64,000 nt of DNA, taken from positions 3,348,001-3,412,000 of the forward strand of contig NZ_CP070977.1 in the NCBI RefSeq assembly GCF_018417535.1, given 5' to 3'. This DNA is from Burkholderia pyrrocinia (GTDB taxonomy: Bacteria > Pseudomonadota > Gammaproteobacteria > Burkholderiales > Burkholderiaceae). The number at the start of each line of letters is the position of its first letter. The stretch's first letter is position 1. Of the stretch, positions 44,053 to 52,139 are shown one piece after another. The notes under the pieces were generated by a model that searched no databases, was not told the origin of the DNA, and saw nothing but the letters and a program-made list of their open reading frames with translations. The position numbers and the translations under genes were made by a program.

Positions 44053-45015
44053 ATGAACGTCGATTCGTCCTCCCCAGCCTCCCGCGGCCGTGGCCGCAAG
44101 ATCTGGTCGGGCACCCGCCCGGTGATCGCGTACGGGATGCCGCCGCTCGGCTGGCGCGACTTCTATCACCGCGCGCTGACGGTGAGCTGGCCCGTGTTCT
44201 TCCTGTCGCTCGCGGTGCTGTTCCTGCTGCTCAACGGCGGCTTCGCGACGCTCTACCTGCTCGGCCACGAGCCGATCGCGAACCAGTCGCCGGCCGGGTT
44301 CGGCGGCGCGTTCTTCTTCAGCGTCGAAACGCTCGCGACCGTCGGTTACGGCGACATGCATCCGCAGACCATCTATGCGCACCTGGTCGCGACGTTCGAG
44401 ATCTTCGTCGGGATGTCGGGCATCGCGCTGGCCACGGGGCTCGTGTTCGCGCGGTTTTCGCGGCCGCAGGCGAAGATCCTGTTTGCGCGCTACGCGATCG
44501 TGCGGCCGCTGAACGGCCGGATGACGCTGATGGTGCGCGCCGCGAATGCGCGCCAGAACGTGATTGCCGAGGCGCAGGCGAAATTGCGGCTGATGCGCGT
44601 CGAAGGCACGCACGAGGGCTACTCGCTGCGCAAGATCCACGACCTGCCGCTCGTGCGCAGCGAGCATCCGATTTTTCTGCTCGGCTGGAACCTGATGCAC
44701 GTGATCGACGAATCGAGCGCACTGTTCGGCGAGACGCCCGAATCGCTCGCCGCGCGCGACGCGTCGTTGCTGATCACGATCGAGGGCTCGGACGAGACGA
44801 CCGCGCAGGTCATGCAGGCGCGTCACTCATGGGCGCATGGGGAGATCCGCTGGCGTCACCGCTATGTCGACCTGATGCACGACGAAAACGGCATCACGCA
44901 CATCGACTACACGCATTTTCACGAGGTCGTGCCGGTCGACGCCGACACCGACGAGCGCGGTTCGCCGGGCGTGGTGGTCGAAGCCGGCGCCGCGGTGCAG
45001 GGCCCGGCTGCGTAG
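44053..45015 (+). CDS. Inward-rectifier potassium channel, KirBac type
   Basis: A 320-residue prokaryotic Kir channel, very like KirBac1.1 of Burkholderia pseudomallei as I recall it. It has a slide helix (GWRDFYHRALTVSW, about 33-46), outer helix TM1 (about 47-71), the pore with selectivity filter TVGYGD at 96-101 and inner helix TM2 (about 107-135). A beta-sandwich C-terminal Kir domain of ~180 residues follows (ARQNVIAEAQAKLRLMR, WRHRYVDLMHDENGITHIDYTHFHEV, with these parts contiguous). It sits in the inner membrane as a tetramer. Start ATG MNVDSSSP fits the known length of ~330. Stand-alone gene. Confidence 0.95.
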   Translation: MNVDSSSPASRGRGRKIWSGTRPVIAYGMPPLGWRDFYHRALTVSWPVFFLSLAVLFLLLNGGFATLYLLGHEPIANQSPAGFGGAFFFSVETLATVGYGDMHPQTIYAHLVATFEIFVGMSGIALATGLVFARFSRPQAKILFARYAIVRPLNGRMTLMVRAANARQNVIAEAQAKLRLMRVEGTHEGYSLRKIHDLPLVRSEHPIFLLGWNLMHVIDESSALFGETPESLAARDASLLITIEGSDETTAQVMQARHSWAHGEIRWRHRYVDLMHDENGITHIDYTHFHEVVPVDADTDERGSPGVVVEAGAAVQGPAA

Positions 45016-45065
45016 GTGTGCTCGACGGGCGGCGGGCGCGTCCGGCCGGCGCCGCCGCGCACGCG

Positions 45066-45680
45066 TCACGCGTGCAGCAGGCGCGCCGCCTCGCGTTGTT
45101 CGATCGCGACCGCGCGGCGGAACGCGTCGCGGTCCTCGGCTCGCGCGACGTAGTCGCCGAGCACGCCTTCGTGCGGCAGCAGATGCGCGTCGAACGCGAT
45201 CTTCAGCGTGCTGGCGAGCAGCAGGTCGGCCGCGGTGAAGTGGTCGCCGACGAGCCAGGGGCTATGGGCGAGCGCCTGCGCGAGCGCGCGCTGCACGCGC
45301 GTGATGTTGCCCCAGCCGAACGCGACCGGATTGCCCGACGCGCCCGTGAACTTCTCGGCCATCGCCGGTTCGAGGCAGGTCGGCGTGAAGAACATCCATT
45401 GGAGGAACCGGCCGCGCAACGGATCGTCGGGTGCAATGCCGAGCCCGGCGCCCGGGCAACGGTCGGCGAGATAGAGCAGCACGGCGCCCGATTCGGCGAA
45501 CGGCACGCTGCCGTCGTCGAGTGCGGGCAGCTTGGCCATCGGGTTGACCTGCACGAACGCGTCGCTGCCCTGTTCGTGCGAGCGCAGGTCGATCGGCACG
45601 AGTTCGTACACCACGCCGATTTCCTCGAGCATCCACAACGCCCGGAATGCCCGGGTCTTCGGCCAGTAGTAGAGCTTCAT
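45066..45680 (-). CDS. Glutathione S-transferase family protein
   Basis: A 204-residue GST. N-terminal domain: MKLYYWPKTRAFRALWMLEE (active-site turn near Lys8-Thr9), NPMAKLPALDDG, and the glutathione gamma-Glu site FAESGAVLLYLADR (about 60-73). The C-terminal domain keeps HFTAADLLLASTL (about 145-157), the N-capping box typical of GSTs. A CGGAGG ribosome site precedes the ATG. Substrate unknown. Confidence 0.9.
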   Translation of the reverse strand: MKLYYWPKTRAFRALWMLEEIGVVYELVPIDLRSHEQGSDAFVQVNPMAKLPALDDGSVPFAESGAVLLYLADRCPGAGLGIAPDDPLRGRFLQWMFFTPTCLEPAMAEKFTGASGNPVAFGWGNITRVQRALAQALAHSPWLVGDHFTAADLLLASTLKIAFDAHLLPHEGVLGDYVARAEDRDAFRRAVAIEQREAARLLHA

Positions 45681-45877
45681 CGCGCCTCCGCGTTCGGGTG
45701 CAGGTAGGGTCCGGTGGATGCTCAAGCGTACCCGAGCGCAGGAGGTTCGGACAGGGGCGCCCGGCTAGGGGCGCCCGGCCAGGGGCGGACCGCTGCGCGT
45801 GTCTCGTCCGGTGGGGTGTGGCGGACGTGAATCGGGCGGAGGGCCGGGCGAAGCCTGCTGGCGCTAGGATTTATTGA

Positions 45878-45904
45878 ATAACTAGTCATATACAAACTAG
45901 TTAT
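45878..45904. promoter_or_regulatory. Long perfect inverted repeat, candidate operator
   Basis: ATAACTAGT and ACTAGTTAT form 9-bp perfect arms separated by 9 bp in a distinctly AT-rich island between GC-rich genes. It is about 195 bp upstream of the acetyltransferase start and about 200 bp upstream of the divergent GST. A dimeric regulator of MarR/HxlR/TetR type could bind; none is encoded next to it. Confidence 0.6.
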
Positions 45905-46097
45905 GAATGATATCGAAAAATTCCGATGTAAGCCTGCATCACTACAATGCACCGCCTGTCCTGCCGCACTCGCGCGCATGGCAGTGCAAGCATGCAGCCG
46001 CGATCGCCGATGCCGCGCGAAACGCGGAAATCTTCAAACCCGGTGCCGCCGTCGCGCGCCGACCGGCGGTTCGACCGTACAGGGAGACAAGCAACAA

Positions 46098-46655
46098 ATG
46101 GCAAACGACGATCGCACCACGATCATTCCGCGAAGAACGCCGCAATCGGCGGCCATGGTGGCCGAGGTCAAGCGCGCGATGGCGATCACCGCGCGGCTCA
46201 ATCGCCTGACGTTCGACGATGCGGCCGACGTGCGCGCATTGTTCAGCGAACTGATCGGCACGCAGGTGGACGACGGCTTCGTGCTGATCCCGCCGTTCCA
46301 TGCAACGGGCGGTGCCGGCATGAAGATCGGGCGCAACGTGTTCGTCAACCAGAACTGCACGTTCTACGACCTGGGCGGGCTCGCGATCGGCGACGACGTG
46401 ATGATCGGGCCGAACGTCAGCCTCATCACGTCCGGCCATCCGGTCGAACCTTCCCGCCGGCGCGATTTCGTTGTCGCGAAGCCGATCGTGATCGAAAGGA
46501 ACGTGTGGATCGGCGCGGGTGCGACGATCATCGGCGGCGTGACGGTGGGCGAGCATTCGGTCGTCGCGGCCGGGGCCGTCGTCACGAAGGACGTTCCGCC
46601 GAATACGCTGGTCGGCGGCAATCCGGCAACGGTCATCCGTTCGATAGCCGAGTGA
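46098..46655 (+). CDS. Hexapeptide-repeat sugar O-acetyltransferase (Maa/LacA-like)
   Basis: A 185-residue acetyl-CoA-dependent acetyltransferase of the maltose/galactoside acetyltransferase group. An N-terminal helical cap (VAEVKRAMAITARLNRLTFD) is followed by the left-handed beta-helix (IGRNVFVNQNCTFYDLGGLAIG, DDVMIGPNVSLITSGHPVEP with the catalytic His near 117). It closes with VWIGAGATIIGGVTVGEHSV and GGNPATVIRSI. The ATG follows AGGGAGAC. The helix ends shortly before the repeat array. Acceptor sugar unknown. Confidence 0.93.
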   Translation: MANDDRTTIIPRRTPQSAAMVAEVKRAMAITARLNRLTFDDAADVRALFSELIGTQVDDGFVLIPPFHATGGAGMKIGRNVFVNQNCTFYDLGGLAIGDDVMIGPNVSLITSGHPVEPSRRRDFVVAKPIVIERNVWIGAGATIIGGVTVGEHSVVAAGAVVTKDVPPNTLVGGNPATVIRSIAE

Positions 46656-46703
46656 GGTCGCCCGGGAGCGTCTGCCGGCTTGAGAGAGCGCAATCGGACG
46701 GAT

Positions 46704-48145
46704 GTGGACAACTCACCGCCAAGGCGACTCGAAACGCTGTGCATTTGAATGGTGAGGGTGCTGCCGAGTCCGTCTGGACAAGGCTTTCCGGCTATCGCCA
46801 GATTGTTGCAAGTTGATGTGAAGACCGCTTCCGCCGATGTGCCGATGAACGTTTCTTCGCGCGATCCGTTGTGGATATCTGCGCACCGAAACGACTCGCC
46901 GCCCTGTGTATTTCACAGGTGAGGATGACCGGATGCCGCGTCATGCATGAAGAGGGGTGTGGATAACCGACCCACTGAACGACGCGAAATGCTGTGAAAT
47001 TCAGCGGTGAGTGTCGGCGCCCGATCGCGCGACGCGCCTGCTCCGGCGCGGCTTCCCGACCTCTGGTGTGATTCGGAGCGCCGCGCATTCTAGCCGAACG
47101 CGCGCATGCGTGACCGAGCCGCGAGTGCGTGGCGATGTGGATTCCGGCTCCGGAAGCCAATCGAAGGGCCGTGCATTTTAACGGTGAGCGCGGGCGTGCG
47201 GTCCGCAACGTGCAGATTTCATTGCGCGTACCAACCTTCTCAAGCGACTCGAAGCGCTGTGCAATTCAATGGTGAGCGTGAGTGCGCTGTCGGCGGGCAG
47301 CCGGTCAAGACGCGGCCGTTCGGCCGACAACGCTGTCTAAAGCGCCGCGTATTTCAGGCTCGCTTGAGAGCACGCGATCGAAGGCAACGCGGATTCCAGT
47401 GTGGATATCCGGCTAACGAAACGACTCGCGGCACTGTGTATTTCGAAGGTGAGTGTCGATGCCCGATCGGACAGCGGGCCGATGCGGGCGTGGACTCCCG
47501 GCCGTCGCGGCCCTCGGAAACGCACTTCCACGGCCGACCCACGGATTCTCGTCCATGTGGATATCCGCCTCTCCAAGCCACTCGAAGCGCTGTGTTTTTT
47601 GACGGTGAGGGTGTGCGCGAGACAGGACGGCAGCGCGGGGCAGGGCATGGACAACTGCCGCCGCAGCCACTCGAAGCGCAGTGGTTTTCAACGGTGAGGG
47701 TGCGCGTGTGGCTGGACGGCAGAGCCGGTTCGGGCGGTGGACAACTGCCGCCGCAGCCACTCGAAGCGCTGTGGTTTTCGACGGTGAGGGTGCGCGCGAG
47801 ACAGGACGGCAGTGCCGGTTCGAGCGTGGACAACTGGCACCGCAGCCACTTGAAGCCCCGTGAATTTCAACGGTGAGTGCGGGCCTGCGATTGCGCAGCG
47901 TGCGTGTTCCTGTGTGAATATCCGGCCGGCGCACCCGCTCGCGATCCTGTGTATTCGATCGGTGAGGGTGAATCGCGGATTGACGAAATCAGCCGATCCG
48001 ATGTGGATATCCACCGTCGAAATCCACTCGCCACGCTGTGAATTTCAACGGTGAGCGTAGGCGCCCGAGCGAATCGGATACCGATTACGGATGTGGGCAT
48101 CCCGGCCCCGACGCCACTCGAAACGCTGTGCATTCCAATGGTGAG
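46704..48145. repeat. Array of degenerate ~89-bp repeats (about 14 recognisable units)
   Basis: Units begin with GTGGATATCC or GTGGACAACT and contain CCACTCGAAGCGCTGTG-type and ATTTCAACGGTGAG-type blocks. Recognisable starts are 46704, 46871, 46959, 47137, 47210, 47401, 47557, 47647, 47737, 47826, 47914, 48003 and 48093, with a very degraded copy near 47,335. The last seven are spaced 88-90 bp; earlier gaps are often about twice that, as if units were lost or decayed. Each unit has a conserved core of ~57 bp and a more variable 30-35 bp tail; tails of 47,604-47,820 are still alike. As the period is not a multiple of three, frames are not kept. No protein, known RNA or CRISPR-cas feature explains it. 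Confidence 0.85.
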
Positions 48146-48481
48146 GGCGAACCGCCTGCAGCTGCCGAAACCCTTGTCACACGGGGCGCGAGCGCCCGCC
48201 GCCGCGCCGGCCGGTTGCCTGCGGACCCGCATCGGTTGTTCCGGCAAACCACCCGGCCGTCCCGACACCCCGCCCATCCCGCTCCGCCATCGTGCGCGAA
48301 AACTCTCTCAAATCCCGGTAAAAAGCTGCGCAGTTTTTCTCGCTACGGGCCAGTCCGAGCAAGATGAGAAAAAACATTCTCGCCTGCGCGCGAAAAAATA
48401 GAGCCATTCGCTGCCGCCGGTCACGCGTCGCCCGACGCCCCGCCGCGCAGCCCAGAACAGCACAATCAGGAGACATCCCCC
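48146..48481. other. Upstream region of the indolepyruvate oxidoreductase gene
   Basis: About 335 bp between the last repeat unit and the oxidoreductase start. The left half is GC-rich without structure I can name. Around 48,290-48,400 it is richer in A/T and likely holds the promoter; CAGGAGAC lies just before the start codon. Confidence 0.4.
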
Positions 48482-51400
48482 ATGACCGCCCGCTTGCCCG
48501 TCGACGGCCCGCCCGCCCTGTCCGACTACCGCCTGACCGACAACCTGACCGCGACGCGCGGCAGGATCTTCCTGACCGGCACGCAGGCGCTGGTCCGCCT
48601 GCTGCTGATGCAGCGCACGGTCGACGCAGAACAGGGGCTCAACACGGCCGGCTTCGTCAGCGGCTACCGCGGCTCGCCGCTCGGCATGGTCGACCAGCAG
48701 TTGTGGAAAGCGCAGAAACTGCTCGACGCCGGCGGCGTGCGCTTCCTGCCCGCGATCAACGAGGAACTCGGCGGCACGGCCGTGCTCGGCACGCAGCGTG
48801 TCGAGGCCGATCCCGAGCGCACGGTCGAGGGCGTGTATGCGATGTGGTACGGCAAGGGCCCGGGCGTCGATCGCGCCGGCGACGCGCTGAAGCACGGCAA
48901 CGCATACGGTTCGTCGCCGCACGGCGGCGTGCTCGTCGTCGCGGGCGACGACCATGGCTGCGTGTCGTCGTCGATGCCGCACCAGAGCGACTTTGCGATG
49001 ATCGCGTGGCACATGCCGGTCGTGAACCCGGCGAACATCGCCGACATGCTCGAATTCGGCCTGTACGGCTGGGCGCTGTCGCGCTACTCGGGCGCCTGGG
49101 TCGGCTTCAAGGCGATCTCGGAAACGGTCGAGTCGGGCTCGACCGTCGACCTCGACGCGCTGCAGACGCAGTGGCCGGCGCCGGCTGGCTTCACGCCGCC
49201 GGCGGGCGGCCTGCACAACCGCTGGCCCGACCTGCCGAGCCTCACGATCGAGGCGCGCCTCGCCGCGAAGCTCGACGCAGTGCGTCATTTCGCACGCACC
49301 AACAGCATCGACAAGTGGATCGCACCGAGCGCGCAGGCGAACGTCGGGATCGTCACGTGCGGCAAGGCGCACCTCGACCTGATGGAAGCGCTGCGCCGTC
49401 TCGACCTGACGGTGGCCGACCTCGACGCGGCCGGCGTGCGGATCTACAAGGTCGGCCTGTCGTATCCGCTCGAGATGACGCGCATCGAGACCTTCGTCGA
49501 CGGCCTCGCCGAAGTGCTCGTGATCGAGGAGAAGGGCCCGGTCATCGAGCAGCAGATCAAGGACTACCTGTACAACCGCACGGAAGGCGCGCGGCCGCGC
49601 GTGCTCGGCAAGCACGACGCGCAAGGCGCCTGCCTGCTGTCCGAGCTCGGCGAACTGCGCCCGTCGCGCATCCTGCCGGTGTTCGCCGAATGGCTCGCGC
49701 GGCACAAGCCGGCGCTGGACCGCCGCGAACGCGTCGTCGATCTCGTCGCGCCGCAGATCCTGTCGAACGAGGCCGACGCGGTGAAGCGCACGCCGTACTT
49801 CTGCTCGGGCTGCCCGCACAACACGTCGACGAAGGTGCCGGAAGGCTCGATCGCGCAGGCCGGCATCGGCTGCCACTTCATGGCGTCGTGGATGGAGCGC
49901 GACACGACGGGGCTGATCCAGATGGGCGGCGAGGGCGTCGACTGGGCCGCGCACGCGATGTTCACGAACACGAAGCACGTGTTCCAGAACCTCGGCGACG
50001 GCACCTACTTCCACTCGGGCATCCTCGCGATCCGCCAGGCGGTCGCCGCGAAAGCGAACATCACGTACAAGATCCTCTACAACGATGCGGTCGCGATGAC
50101 GGGCGGCCAGCCGGTCGACGGCAGCATCTCGGTGCCGCAGATCGCGCGGCAGGTCGAGGCGGAAGGCGTGTCGCGCTTCGTCGTCGTGTCCGACGAACCG
50201 GAGAAGTACGACGGCCATCACGGGCAGTTCCCGACGGGCACCACGTTCCATCACCGCAGCGAGCTCGACGCGGTGCAGCGCGAGTTGCGCGAGACGCCGG
50301 GCGTCACCGTGCTGATCTACGACCAGACCTGCGCGGCCGAGAAGCGCCGCCGCCGCAAGAAGGGCGAGTTCCCCGACCCGGACAAGCGCCTGTTCATCAA
50401 CGATGCGGTGTGCGAAGGCTGCGGCGACTGCGGCGTGCAGTCGAACTGCCTGTCGGTCGAGCCGCTCGAGACGCCGCTCGGCCGCAAGCGACGCATCGAC
50501 CAGTCGTCGTGCAACAAGGACTATTCGTGCGTGAACGGCTTCTGCCCGAGCTTCGTGACGGTCGAAGGCGCGGCGCTGAAGAAGGCCGCGGGTGCCGCGT
50601 TCGACGAAGCGGCGCTCGCCGCGCGCGTCGACGCGCTGCCGGTGCCCGCGACGCATCTCGATGCGGCGCCGTTCGACATGCTCGTGACGGGTGTCGGCGG
50701 CACGGGCGTCGTGACGGTCGGCGCGCTGATCAGCATGGCCGCGCACCTCGAAGGCAAGAGCGCATCGGTGCTCGACTTCATGGGCTTCGCGCAGAAGGGC
50801 GGCTCGGTGCTGTCGTTCGTGCGGATCGCCGCGAGCGACCGATGGCTGAACCAGGTGCGCATCGACACGCAGCAGGCCGACGTGCTGCTCGCGTGCGACA
50901 TGGTCGTCGGCGCGAGTGCCGAAGCACTGCAGACGGTGCGTCACGAGCGTTCGCGGATCGTCGTCAACACGCACCGGATCCCGAACGCGTCGTTCGTGCA
51001 GAACCCCGACGCGAACCTGCATGCGGACGCGCTGCTCGAAAAGATGCACCACGCGGCCGGCGACGGCTACCTGTCGAGCTGCGACGCGCAGGCGCTCGCC
51101 GCGAAGTTCCTTGGCGATTCGATCGGCGCGAACATCCTGATGCTCGGCTACGCGTGGCAGCTCGGCCTCGTGCCGGTGTCGCTCGCCGCGATGATGCGCG
51201 CGATCGAGCTGAACAACGTCGCGGTGCCGATGAACAAGCTCGCGTTCTCGATCGGCCGGATGGCGGCCGGCGATGCGGCGGGCCTCGATGCGTTGTGGAA
51301 TGCGCGTCACGCGGTGGCCACGCACGCCGCGCCGGAAACGCTTGCCGAACTGGTCGCCGATCGCGAAGCGCGTCTCGATGCGTACGGCGGCGCGCGCTAC

Positions 51401-52054
51401 GTCGAGCGCTACCGTGCGCTCGTGAACGCAGCGGCCGCGAAGGGCGACGACGCGCTGACGCGTGCGGTCGCGACGACGTTCTACCGGCTGCTCGCGGTGA
51501 AGGACGAATACGAGGTCGCGCGGCTTTACACCGACGACGCATTCCGCACGGCGCTCGAAGCGCAGTTCGAAGGCGTGCCGGGCCACGCATATCGCGTGAA
51601 GTTCAACCTCGCGCCGCCGACGATCGCGAAGGCCGGCAGCGATGGCGGCGTGCCGAAGAAGCGCGTGTTCGGCCAGTGGATGTGGCTGGTGTTCGGCATG
51701 CTGGCGCGCGTGCGCAGCCTGCGCGGCACGTGGCTCGATCCGTTCGGCCGCACTGTCGAGCGCAGGATGGAGCGCGCACTCGCCGACGACTACGAGACGA
51801 CGCTCGCACGTGCGCTCGCCGCGATGACGCCCGGCAATGCGGCGCAGGTCGCGCAACTGGCCGACCTGCACGCCCGTGTGCGCGGCTTCGGTCACGTGAA
51901 GGTGCGCAACCTGGCCGGCGTGAAGCGCGCGGAGCGCGAACTGGCGCTGCAGCTCGGCATCGACGCGGCGACGAGCGCGGCCGTGCAGCACGCGCTCGAC
52001 GAGATGAAGGGGGCGGGCATGCTGAAGGGGATTCCGGTCGTCGTCGCGAAGTAA
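48482..52054 (+). CDS. Indolepyruvate ferredoxin oxidoreductase family protein (fused alpha/gamma, aerobic type)
   Basis: A 1190-residue thiamine-pyrophosphate enzyme decarboxylating aryl- or branched-chain 2-keto acids to acyl-CoA with electron transfer. In order it shows the pyrimidine-binding part (AGFVSGYRGSPLGMVDQQLW, about 57-76), the TPP/PP-binding domain with CSGCPHNTSTKVPEGS (about 440) and GGEGVDWAAHAMF (about 480). A Cys cluster, CEGCGDCGVQSNC (about 643-655), comes next. The gamma-type domain VTGVGGTGVVTVGALISMAA (about 737-756) follows, then a C-terminal helical region. All-in-one length is standard for the proteobacterial family. It is monocistronic, with a strong terminator. 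Likely role: phenylalanine/tryptophan or 2-keto-acid degradation. Confidence 0.93.
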   Translation: MTARLPVDGPPALSDYRLTDNLTATRGRIFLTGTQALVRLLLMQRTVDAEQGLNTAGFVSGYRGSPLGMVDQQLWKAQKLLDAGGVRFLPAINEELGGTAVLGTQRVEADPERTVEGVYAMWYGKGPGVDRAGDALKHGNAYGSSPHGGVLVVAGDDHGCVSSSMPHQSDFAMIAWHMPVVNPANIADMLEFGLYGWALSRYSGAWVGFKAISETVESGSTVDLDALQTQWPAPAGFTPPAGGLHNRWPDLPSLTIEARLAAKLDAVRHFARTNSIDKWIAPSAQANVGIVTCGKAHLDLMEALRRLDLTVADLDAAGVRIYKVGLSYPLEMTRIETFVDGLAEVLVIEEKGPVIEQQIKDYLYNRTEGARPRVLGKHDAQGACLLSELGELRPSRILPVFAEWLARHKPALDRRERVVDLVAPQILSNEADAVKRTPYFCSGCPHNTSTKVPEGSIAQAGIGCHFMASWMERDTTGLIQMGGEGVDWAAHAMFTNTKHVFQNLGDGTYFHSGILAIRQAVAAKANITYKILYNDAVAMTGGQPVDGSISVPQIARQVEAEGVSRFVVVSDEPEKYDGHHGQFPTGTTFHHRSELDAVQRELRETPGVTVLIYDQTCAAEKRRRRKKGEFPDPDKRLFINDAVCEGCGDCGVQSNCLSVEPLETPLGRKRRIDQSSCNKDYSCVNGFCPSFVTVEGAALKKAAGAAFDEAALAARVDALPVPATHLDAAPFDMLVTGVGGTGVVTVGALISMAAHLEGKSASVLDFMGFAQKGGSVLSFVRIAASDRWLNQVRIDTQQADVLLACDMVVGASAEALQTVRHERSRIVVNTHRIPNASFVQNPDANLHADALLEKMHHAAGDGYLSSCDAQALAAKFLGDSIGANILMLGYAWQLGLVPVSLAAMMRAIELNNVAVPMNKLAFSIGRMAAGDAAGLDALWNARHAVATHAAPETLAELVADREARLDAYGGARYVERYRALVNAAAAKGDDALTRAVATTFYRLLAVKDEYEVARLYTDDAFRTALEAQFEGVPGHAYRVKFNLAPPTIAKAGSDGGVPKKRVFGQWMWLVFGMLARVRSLRGTWLDPFGRTVERRMERALADDYETTLARALAAMTPGNAAQVAQLADLHARVRGFGHVKVRNLAGVKRAERELALQLGIDAATSAAVQHALDEMKGAGMLKGIPVVVAK

Positions 52055-52073
52055 CGCGAACGCGGGCGGATGT

Positions 52074-52109
52074 AAAAACGGCGATGCTGCGGCGTCGCCG
52101 TTTTTTTTT
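52074..52109 (+). terminator. Intrinsic terminator after indolepyruvate oxidoreductase
   Basis: AAAAACGGCGA/TCGCCGTTTTT stem with a 10-nt loop and a run of nine T residues, 20 bp after the stop. The A-tract on the left could also serve the convergent antiporter gene. Confidence 0.92.
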
Positions 52110-52139
52110 GGGCGGTTGCTTCCGGGCATCGAGCGCTCG

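Noticed and set aside
47354..47833. Minus-strand open frames in the repeat region giving repeated peptides such as HSPSKYTV or LTVENHSASSG
   Set aside because: Successive units fall in different frames because the period is 88-90 bp, so no single frame keeps the repeat; these are by-products of the DNA repeat.
46704..48145. CRISPR array
   Set aside because: Repeat cores are ~57 bp and diverged between copies, tails are partly alike, and no cas genes are present; true CRISPR repeats are near identical and 24-40 bp.
48308..52129. A very long open frame on the minus strand across the indolepyruvate oxidoreductase gene
   Set aside because: It is a GC-rich antisense shadow: Arg/His/Ala-rich, with no recognisable domains, and opposite a complete well-conserved gene.
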